Under the pieces are notes generated by a model, which was given only the letters and a program-made list of their open reading frames with translations, was not told where the DNA came from and ran no database searches. Below, piece after piece: positions 1 to 6,034 of a stretch of DNA of 6,979 nucleotides (positions are counted from its first letter, which is position 1; each line of letters starts with the position of its first letter). Location of the stretch: the NCBI GenBank assembly GCA_023266415.1, contig JAHFQG010000062.1:1-6979 (forward strand), given 5' to 3'. The position numbers and the translations under genes are program-made. This DNA is from Francisellaceae bacterium (lineage in GTDB: Bacteria > Pseudomonadota > Gammaproteobacteria > Berkiellales > Berkiellaceae).

Positions 1-3000
1 AGCGTCAGTATGGCGAACATTGTCAAACAAGAAGTTGATGGCTTTTTAGCCGGCCGCCCGTTAGATATCTTAACTTTCCCCGATTGGGAAACGCTTCCCT
101 ACGATATTTTATCGCCCCACCAAGATATTATTTCCGAACGCATTGCCACGTTATCCCGTTTACCCACCTGTCGAAAGGGGTTGTTGTTATTGCCTATCAC
201 AACCCTATTATCGTATGTGATCCCTATTTCTTACATGGCAGCTCATGCGTTTTCATTTACCCTTCAAGCGCCCTGCAACCCCACCCGGTTACGGCAACAG
301 CTGGAACAGTATGGCTATTTTTCTGTGTCCCAGGTGATGCAACCGGGTGAATATGCCATTCGCGGGTCTATTTGCGATTTATTCCCTATGGGTTCTATGC
401 ATCCGTTACGCATTGATTTATTGGGCGATGTCATTGACAGTTTGCGCACTTTTAACCCGGAAACCCAACGGTCGGTTGAAACGCTCTCCACTTTTTCGCT
501 TTTACCTGCCCGAGAGTTCCCATTAACCTCTGAGGCCATTACCCGGTTTAGGGCGGCTTGGCGAGTTGAATTTGAAGGAGATCCTTCCCTCTGCCCCATT
601 TATACCGATGTGAGCGATGGTACCCCAGGATCTGGCATTGAGTATTATATACCGCTCTTTTTTGACACCATGAGCACGTTATGCGATTATTTTCCTGCCA
701 ATACAAAAATAGTTCAGTTTCCTGACTTGAAAATACAGGCCGATGCCTTTTGGTCAGAAATTCGCACGCGATTTGTGCAACGTTCATGCGATAAACGAAA
801 TCCGTTGTTACCCCCTACACATTTGTTTTTAACAGTAGATGCGCTATTTGGGGCTTTAAAAGCCTTTTCTAGCCTACGTATTGCCCCTTTCACCCCCCAA
901 CCCATTCCAGATATTCGGTTAGAAGAAGCGGGACCACATTTATTAAGGCGATTAACCGCCTTTTTATCCCCACCCCCTGCACGGGTGTTGTTTTGTGTGG
1001 AGAGTGTGGGACGACAAGAAGCCCTCATTAATCTATTACAGCCATTTAACTTACAACGATACCCCAATTGGAAAGCTTTTCAACAAGCGTCAACCCCCTT
1101 TGGGATCACCCAAGCTTCTCTCCAACACAGTCTTTGGTTAGAGAAAGAGGGCATTATTTTTATTGCAGAGGCCGATTTATATGGCACGCAAGTGATGGGG
1201 CGACGCGCGCGTCAGAAGAAGCAAGTGGATCCGTTTGATGCGGTGCACCATTTGGCGGAGTTACCCGTGGGCTCTTTGGTGGTGCATATGCACCATGGCA
1301 TTGGTCGCTATGCGGGGCTGATCCAACTGACTTTGGGCCCGGTTGCTGCAGAATACATGATTTTAGAATATCAAGGCAGTGATAAGCTTTATGTGCCTGT
1401 CTCTGCTTTACATCTTATTAGCCGTTACAGCCAAACCGAGCAAAGCGCTATCCCTCTTAATCGATTGGGGCATGATCAATGGGAGAAGACCAAGCGCAAG
1501 GCCCTAGAAAAAATCCATGATGTAGCGGCTGAGCTTTTAGATATTTACGCCAGGCGCCAAACTGAGGTAGGGTTTGCCTTCCCTTTCCCCAAAGAGGACT
1601 ATAGCCTTTTCCAAAAAAGCTTTGGATTTGAAGAAACGCCTGATCAACAAACGGCCATTGACCAAGTCATCCATGATCTTACGGCCCCTACCCCGATGGA
1701 TCGCCTTATTTGTGGAGATGTGGGCTTTGGCAAAACCGAAGTAGCCTTGCGAGCCGCTTTTTTGGTGGCTCATGCAGGGAAGCAGGTGGCAGTTTTAGTA
1801 CCTACCACCTTATTGGCACAACAACATGTTGAAAACTTTCAAAATCGATTTGCGCCTTGGCCATTTCGCGTATCAGTGTTATCTCGCTTTCAAAGCAAAA
1901 AAGAGCACAACGATATCCTGAATAAATTGGCCCAAGGTCAGATTGATATTTTAATTGGCACGCACAAACTGTTACAAAACAACATTGTGTTCAAAGATTT
2001 GGGACTTTTGGTGATTGATGAAGAGCACCGTTTTGGGGTGAAACAAAAGGAAAAATTAAAAAGCTTACGTGCTCACGTGGATATTTTGGCGATGACGGCG
2101 ACGCCCATTCCCCGTACGTTGCATATGGCCATGTCGGCTATTCGCGATTTTTCGATTATTGCTACCCCACCTGCCAGGCGTCTTGGCGTGAAAACGTGGA
2201 TACGAGAATACGATGAAACTCTTATCCGAGAAGCCATTTTGAGAGAATTGATGCGTGGTGGACAGGTATATTATTTACACAATGAAGTCTCTTCTATTAA
2301 CCTTTTAGCTGATAGACTAGTTGCCTTGGTGCCAGAAGCTCGTGTTGCGGTGGCCCATGGTCAAATGACGGAGCGCGCGTTGGAAAAAGTGATGCAGGAT
2401 TTTTATCATCAACGATTCAATGTGTTGGTGTGTTCGACCATCATTGAAACGGGCATTGATATTCCGACGGCCAATACTATTATTATTGAGCGTGCTGACA
2501 AATTAGGATTAGCACAATTGCATCAATTGCGAGGGCGGGTTGGGCGTTCGCATCACCAAGCGTACGCTTATTGCCTAACACCTACTCATACGTTGATGTC
2601 CAAGGATGCCCTGAAACGATTGGAAGCATTGGAGATGCATGAAGAGTTGGGGGCTGGATTTAACATTGCCAGCCACGATTTAGAAATTCGAGGAGCGGGG
2701 GAATTATTGGGTGAGTCGCAAAGTGGACATATTGAAGCCATTGGTTATTCCTTGTACATGGAGCTTCTCGAGAATACTGTAGCAATCTTAAAAACGGGAA
2801 AAAAAGAAGATTGGATGAAACCTTTGTACTCGGGACCAGAAATAGACATGCAGATCCCTGCTTTAATTCCAGAAAGCTATATAGGTGATATTCAGGCTCG
2901 GTTGATCTTGTATAAACGTATTTCCGGAACTAAGTCATCTGACGAACTAGATGAGTTGCAAGTAGAAATGATTGATCGGTTTGGGTTACTACCCGAACCG

Positions 3001-3258
3001 ACCCAAACCCTCTTTCGCCTGACCCAGCTTAAGCAGCGCTTAGTACCACTGGTCATTCAAAAAATAGAATTAGGGCCTGAAGGTGGATTTATAGAATTTT
3101 CCCCCGATACCACGGTTGATCCGAAAAAACTCATCTCCCTGATCCAACTGGCGCCCAAACACTATAAACTTCGCCCCAATCGACTAAACATCACCAAATC
3201 TTTGCCCACCTTTGAGGCTCGCTGGTTGGAAATCACCATGCTTCTTGGTAAACTGTGA
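1..3258 (+). CDS. mfd: Transcription-repair coupling factor Mfd (5' partial)
   Basis: Mfd is a cytosolic DNA translocase that pushes stalled RNA polymerase off damaged templates and recruits UvrA. The reading frame is open to the left edge. The first Met (position 10) aligns near residue 50 of E. coli Mfd, with DWETLPYD at residue 25 here against about 72 there. So roughly 45-50 residues lie outside the window and this Met is probably internal. Numbering from that Met: UvrB-like module at about 1-330; RNA polymerase interaction domain around HHGIGRYAG (about 405-500); RecG-like helicase with Walker A GDVGFGKTE (569-577), Walker B DEEH (670-673), TATPIPRT (from 696) and motif VI QLRGRVGR (839-846); translocation motif region GAGFNIASHDLEIRGAGELLGE (from 881); C-terminal regulatory D7 domain (about 945-1050). 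All motor motifs are intact and there is no frameshift. csiV follows after 24 bases, probably in one transcript. Identification is very secure. Confidence 0.97.
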   Translation, partial: SVSMANIVKQEVDGFLAGRPLDILTFPDWETLPYDILSPHQDIISERIATLSRLPTCRKGLLLLPITTLLSYVIPISYMAAHAFSFTLQAPCNPTRLRQQLEQYGYFSVSQVMQPGEYAIRGSICDLFPMGSMHPLRIDLLGDVIDSLRTFNPETQRSVETLSTFSLLPAREFPLTSEAITRFRAAWRVEFEGDPSLCPIYTDVSDGTPGSGIEYYIPLFFDTMSTLCDYFPANTKIVQFPDLKIQADAFWSEIRTRFVQRSCDKRNPLLPPTHLFLTVDALFGALKAFSSLRIAPFTPQPIPDIRLEEAGPHLLRRLTAFLSPPPARVLFCVESVGRQEALINLLQPFNLQRYPNWKAFQQASTPFGITQASLQHSLWLEKEGIIFIAEADLYGTQVMGRRARQKKQVDPFDAVHHLAELPVGSLVVHMHHGIGRYAGLIQLTLGPVAAEYMILEYQGSDKLYVPVSALHLISRYSQTEQSAIPLNRLGHDQWEKTKRKALEKIHDVAAELLDIYARRQTEVGFAFPFPKEDYSLFQKSFGFEETPDQQTAIDQVIHDLTAPTPMDRLICGDVGFGKTEVALRAAFLVAHAGKQVAVLVPTTLLAQQHVENFQNRFAPWPFRVSVLSRFQSKKEHNDILNKLAQGQIDILIGTHKLLQNNIVFKDLGLLVIDEEHRFGVKQKEKLKSLRAHVDILAMTATPIPRTLHMAMSAIRDFSIIATPPARRLGVKTWIREYDETLIREAILRELMRGGQVYYLHNEVSSINLLADRLVALVPEARVAVAHGQMTERALEKVMQDFYHQRFNVLVCSTIIETGIDIPTANTIIIERADKLGLAQLHQLRGRVGRSHHQAYAYCLTPTHTLMSKDALKRLEALEMHEELGAGFNIASHDLEIRGAGELLGESQSGHIEAIGYSLYMELLENTVAILKTGKKEDWMKPLYSGPEIDMQIPALIPESYIGDIQARLILYKRISGTKSSDELDELQVEMIDRFGLLPEPTQTLFRLTQLKQRLVPLVIQKIELGPEGGFIEFSPDTTVDPKKLISLIQLAPKHYKLRPNRLNITKSLPTFEARWLEITMLLGKL

Positions 3259-3273
3259 CAGGGTAAGTATTTT

Positions 3274-3277
3274 GAGG
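3274..3277 (+). promoter_or_regulatory. Ribosome binding site of csiV
   Basis: GAGG lies 5 bases before the ATG at 3283. An in-frame TTG at 3280 also exists but would leave only 2 bases of spacing, so this site decides the start in favour of ATG 3283. Confidence 0.6.
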
Positions 3278-3282
3278 ATTTG

Positions 3283-3957
3283 ATGCTCATACGTTGGCTT
3301 ATTTTTTACATGGCGCTTATCGGTTTTGAGGTCTCAGCAGCCGAATCCTCTTTATATAGTGTAGAGTTAATTGTATTTCAGTACACACGCCCAACCGATA
3401 CTGAAAGTGAAAGTTGGTTGCTGAACCCAGGGGTTCCTAACACAGAGCAAGCCATTCCCCTATTAACCTCTGACAGTACCAAGCCGTATCATTTACGATC
3501 CCTTGATAAACTTCAGCCTCAGCTCAAAAAATTACAGCAACAAAGTGCTTATCAGGTGTTATTCCACGCCCGTTGGACACAGCCCGCATCGCCCACCACC
3601 ACGGTTTCGTTCACGGGGGGAAAAGCGATTGATCTTCAATTACCCGATTTTTCAGGCCACACCGAACCTTTCGAGCTCATAGGTGTTTTAACACTTGCGG
3701 CCCCTCATGCTTTACAACTGGAAGCCGATTTACTGCTTCAACGCCCGGCCATTGAAAAAAATCTTCTGCCCCCCACAGCCAAAGGGGAAGCACGGCATGA
3801 AATTCGGTTGTTGACGGGCACATGGACGCCTAAAGACACCGTCCAGTTGCAAAACTTTAGGTTAGTCGGCTCTCTAAAAATGAAAACGAAAGAGGTTTAT
3901 TACTTAGATCACCCCACGTTTGGTGCCATTATACGGATAGACAGGGCTACCCCCTAA
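3283..3957 (+). CDS. csiV: CsiV-family secreted peptidoglycan-binding protein
   Basis: Resembles the CsiV family (Pfam family CsiV, formerly a DUF). In Vibrio cholerae CsiV is a periplasmic peptidoglycan-binding protein that supports cell-wall synthesis by PBP1A; whether that role holds here is unknown. The 224-residue product starts with a short basic segment, a hydrophobic core (about 5-17) and SAA before Glu21, a plausible signal peptidase I site. The family pattern is visible: YSVELIVFQY just after the signal, a QVLFHARWTQP strand in the middle, and the C-terminal YYLDHPTFGAIIRI signature (Asp209-His210-Pro211). The ATG at 3283 is chosen because of the GAGG at 3274. It sits 24 bases downstream of mfd; from memory, a CsiV homologue also follows mfd in Pseudomonas (PA3002-PA3003), which supports the call. 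Its stop codon overlaps that of the convergent gene. Confidence 0.85.
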   Translation: MLIRWLIFYMALIGFEVSAAESSLYSVELIVFQYTRPTDTESESWLLNPGVPNTEQAIPLLTSDSTKPYHLRSLDKLQPQLKKLQQQSAYQVLFHARWTQPASPTTTVSFTGGKAIDLQLPDFSGHTEPFELIGVLTLAAPHALQLEADLLLQRPAIEKNLLPPTAKGEARHEIRLLTGTWTPKDTVQLQNFRLVGSLKMKTKEVYYLDHPTFGAIIRIDRATP

Positions 3958-3976
3958 AAGGGGTTTAATCTAGCCC
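3944..3976. terminator. Nested hairpins between convergent genes, possible weak terminator
   Basis: Outer arms GGGCTA (3944-3949) and TAGCCC (3971-3976) enclose an inner stem CCCC (3950-3953) with GGGG (3960-3963) around both stop codons. A third short stem, CAGAT/ATCTG (3976-3980 with 3986-3990), follows. On the plus strand the inner stem is followed by TTTAATCT, a poor U-tract. On the minus strand no U-tract follows, so termination of the leftward gene here is not supported. The position where two genes collide is what makes a terminator role plausible. The arms also code for protein, so the symmetry may be partly chance. Confidence 0.35.
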
Positions 3977-5282
3977 AGATTGAAGATCTGTACACTTTAT
4001 TAGCTGGCACAGGTGTGTACAGCCGTTCTGTTTGCCGTTTTCCTTGTTTAACCTCTTCTGACACTGTTTTTCGAGTAACGCTGTTCACAGCTGATTCAGT
4101 TGCCTTATTTTTTTGCCCATTGTATTTTCTGGGCACAATGGGCGGACGACCCAATGAATATTCCTCAATTTTGAGCTGCCCTTTTTCATCATAGTCGAAC
4201 TTAACAGGTTCACTGTTTTCAGACATTCGAGTGCTTCGCGCGTCTTTTGGATCTTGTCCAGGGTTTTTCTGATACGCATCGGTGAGCAAATAGTTAAGTT
4301 CACTCCAAAATTGGCTTTTAGATAACATTTGTTCGGATTCTGAATAATAAAAAGTATCAATCAATTTCCAAACGGCGTGCATCAGCGTGATTATTTTTTC
4401 AATAATCACATCATCCGATTCATTCTTTTCAGTTAATTTGCTAACAAATTTAACGAATGTTCCAACCCAAATATCAGCCTCATCCTCTTCAGTGCTTGCA
4501 TGCGCGATGGCCTTTAAACTCTTTTTTAAAACATCTTGACATTTATTGTCCACTTGTTGAGGAGAAAATTCTAGTTGTTTGGCCACTTTAAGATACACCA
4601 ATAAAGTTACTCTCAAGCGAATAATATCGTTTTTTGTGGCGCCATCCACAATCGTCAACAATTTAAGACTGAGCGCATAAATTTTGCATTCTTTTTCAAT
4701 AGAGTCTAAAACTTTTGTAATATCTTTCATTTTATCGTATTTGTTTTCTTTGGACAGCCGAATTAATGTATCATTTAACCCTCGCTTTAATTCATTGTAA
4801 TAAGAGTGTTGATTGGTTATATTTTGAACACCTTCATTTAGGTCAAATTTATCCATTAACTCAATAAATTTTGTGAGTGCTTTTCGTTTGTAAGGAATGG
4901 AAATGGCGGCATGAATATTTTTATCGATATAACGAGCAATCCCATATAAAGATATTCCCAATAAAAACAAAGAGGTAAATAGGAAAATAGCAGCCCCAAG
5001 ACCAACAAACGGATGCCCCAAAAAGACAAAAGCCGGCAAAGCCAACCATTTAATGCACATAAATAAAGCGGAAAATAAAATCGCATAAAAAGCCCCATAG
5101 GCCATAAAGCGAGATGCGAAACGAAAAAATCGAGCAACAGCAATGAATATTTTGATAAAAAAATTAGAAATCTTATCTCCCAATTCTCGAAAAAACTCAC
5201 TTGTTCTTTCAAAGAACCCATGATGAAAAGCAGAATCACCATTGTCTTTTGTTTTTTGGATGGGCTCTGATTTTTTTTTCAT
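3954..5282 (-). CDS. Unrecognised membrane protein with long helical C-terminal region
   Basis: I do not recognise this 442-residue protein. The ATG at 5282 is chosen because AAGGAA lies 7 bases upstream; a TTG two codons earlier would abut that site. Regions: polar Lys-rich start (1-22) encoded partly by nine consecutive A; a Phe-rich amphipathic segment (22-59); two hydrophobic helices (about 60-88 and 91-116) split only by Gly-His-Pro, giving a hairpin with both ends probably cytosolic; a mainly helical, charged region (about 120-338); and a low-complexity, basic, probably disordered tail (339-442). No signal peptide, nucleotide-binding loop or catalytic motif is evident. The gene is AT-richer than its neighbours: hand counts give 13, 20 and 19 G+C per 60 bases at 4681, 4861 and 5161, against 29 at 5461 (MTIP gene) and 35 at 1261 (mfd). 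It lies 44 bases after the phosphorylase gene and could be its operon's last member or a lineage-specific insertion. A secreted host-directed effector is one possibility but is not demonstrated. Confidence 0.85.
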   Translation of the reverse strand: MKKKSEPIQKTKDNGDSAFHHGFFERTSEFFRELGDKISNFFIKIFIAVARFFRFASRFMAYGAFYAILFSALFMCIKWLALPAFVFLGHPFVGLGAAIFLFTSLFLLGISLYGIARYIDKNIHAAISIPYKRKALTKFIELMDKFDLNEGVQNITNQHSYYNELKRGLNDTLIRLSKENKYDKMKDITKVLDSIEKECKIYALSLKLLTIVDGATKNDIIRLRVTLLVYLKVAKQLEFSPQQVDNKCQDVLKKSLKAIAHASTEEDEADIWVGTFVKFVSKLTEKNESDDVIIEKIITLMHAVWKLIDTFYYSESEQMLSKSQFWSELNYLLTDAYQKNPGQDPKDARSTRMSENSEPVKFDYDEKGQLKIEEYSLGRPPIVPRKYNGQKNKATESAVNSVTRKTVSEEVKQGKRQTERLYTPVPANKVYRSSIWARLNPF

Positions 5283-5326
5283 GTGCAACTTCCTTGTAAC
5301 TTACCATGATTTATATTTCGGATTTT
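5283..5326 (-). promoter_or_regulatory. Short intergenic leader of the orphan gene; weak -10-like TATAAA
   Basis: This AT-rich gap separates the phosphorylase stop from the orphan gene's start. Reading leftwards it holds TATAAA (5315-5310), which could be a -10 element, but no convincing -35 hexamer lies about 17 bases upstream. No hairpin with a T-run ends the upstream gene here. Read-through from the phosphorylase gene is therefore as likely as a private promoter. Confidence 0.25.
5290..5295 (-). promoter_or_regulatory. Ribosome binding site of the orphan membrane protein gene
   Basis: On the minus strand AAGGAA stands 7 bases before the ATG at 5282, good Shine-Dalgarno geometry. It rules against the TTG at 5288, which would be only one base away. 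It is part of a 15-base motif shared with the phosphorylase start (5287-5301 and 6037-6051). Confidence 0.65.
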
Positions 5327-6031
5327 TTAATAACTGAGGATAGTCTCCTCAATGAGCTGTACCCCCTTTTCCTGATCGGGCTGTCCTACTTCTCGTGTGC
5401 CGGTGTTTGATATTTGGGCGGCGATGAAGGCAAGACAGGCGTAGGCGATTGATAGTTCTTTTGCTAACACAGTTTCGGGCATACCGGTCATGCCTAAGAT
5501 ATCACAGCCTTCCTGACGTAATGCCTGAATTTCCGCTTTGGTTTCAAAACGCGGCCCCTGCATCACCCCATAGGTCCCGGACGAGTGTAAAGTAAACCCT
5601 ATCTTCTTCGCAACCGCCTTTATTTTTTGACGTAATGGCTCATGATAGGGTTCTTCAAAAGAGAGGTGATCATCCCCAAAAAAAGTACTGTCTCGACCAT
5701 ACGTATGGTCGATCAGTTGATGGGGCAATACCCAATGACCTATGGCCAATGTGGGCTGAAGGCTGACCACTGCGGCGGTAACTATCATGGTATCAACACC
5801 CGCTTCTCGGAGCGCCCATAAGTTAGCACGATAATTAATTAAATGAGGGGCAATGGGTTTGTCACCCACCCCGCGACGAAACAAAAAAATGACCTCATGT
5901 TCCCCTAATACCCCATAAATGAGGGGAGAGGAAGGATTGCCGTAGGGTGTATGGACCACCGTCTCGTGGGTTTGAACCAGACGGGCTAAAACAGGGCTAC
6001 CAGAGCCACCAATAATCCCAAATTTTGCCAT
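5327..6031 (-). CDS. S-methyl-5'-thioadenosine / S-methyl-5'-thioinosine phosphorylase (MTIP-type)
   Basis: Cytosolic purine nucleoside phosphorylase of the PNP/MTAP class. The family splits methylthioadenosine or methylthioinosine with phosphate into the free base and methylthioribose-1-phosphate, clearing a by-product of polyamine and homoserine-lactone synthesis. The 234-residue product follows PA3004 of P. aeruginosa (recalled from memory) along its length: GGSGS (8-12), HTPYG.PS.PL (27-37), NYRANLWAL (66-74), PHQLID (103-108), QGPRFET.AE (158-167) and GMTGMPE (180-186, methylthioribose/ribose site). Some usually conserved positions differ: RRG (52-54) where relatives have RHG, AAVVSL (86-91) where they have AVGGI or ACGSL, and no Asn after the ACLA strand (198-201). 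These changes leave substrate preference, and possibly activity, uncertain. AGGGAAG (6045-6039) lies 7 bases before the ATG. The start is 3 bases after the mscS stop, so translational coupling is likely. A perfect 20-bp palindrome lies within the gene at 5693-5712. Confidence 0.88.
   Translation of the reverse strand: MAKFGIIGGSGSPVLARLVQTHETVVHTPYGNPSSPLIYGVLGEHEVIFLFRRGVGDKPIAPHLINYRANLWALREAGVDTMIVTAAVVSLQPTLAIGHWVLPHQLIDHTYGRDSTFFGDDHLSFEEPYHEPLRQKIKAVAKKIGFTLHSSGTYGVMQGPRFETKAEIQALRQEGCDILGMTGMPETVLAKELSIAYACLAFIAAQISNTGTREVGQPDQEKGVQLIEETILSY
5693..5712. repeat. Perfect 20-bp palindrome within the phosphorylase gene
   Basis: TCGACCATAC is followed at once by its exact reverse complement, with no spacer. 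It covers codons 107-113 of the phosphorylase (Ile-Asp-His-Thr-Tyr-Gly-Arg). In RNA it could fold as an 8-bp stem with an ACGT loop; in DNA it has the symmetry of a dimeric protein-binding site. No function is known. Confidence 0.6.
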
Positions 6032-6034
6032 ACG

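Noticed and set aside
10..12. ATG at position 10 as the start of mfd
   Set aside because: The frame is open upstream to the window edge, no ribosome binding site is visible, and the aligned E. coli protein has about 45-50 more residues before this point.
1280..1295. 16-bp perfect palindrome TGGTGCATATGCACCA inside mfd
   Set aside because: It encodes the conserved Val-His-Met-His-His stretch of the RNA polymerase interaction domain; at 16 bp, chance plus coding constraint explains it well enough.
4085..4360. A 91-codon frame on the minus strand within the orphan gene
   Set aside because: It lacks a ribosome binding site and recognisable domains and overlaps the better supported frame; it looks like a by-product of low stop density.
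5302..5345. Possible PmrA- or CpxR-type regulator box upstream of the orphan gene, as seen before some Legionella effector genes
   Set aside because: I looked for paired TTAAT-like or GTAAA-like half-sites at the right spacing and found none; only a weak TATAAA is present.
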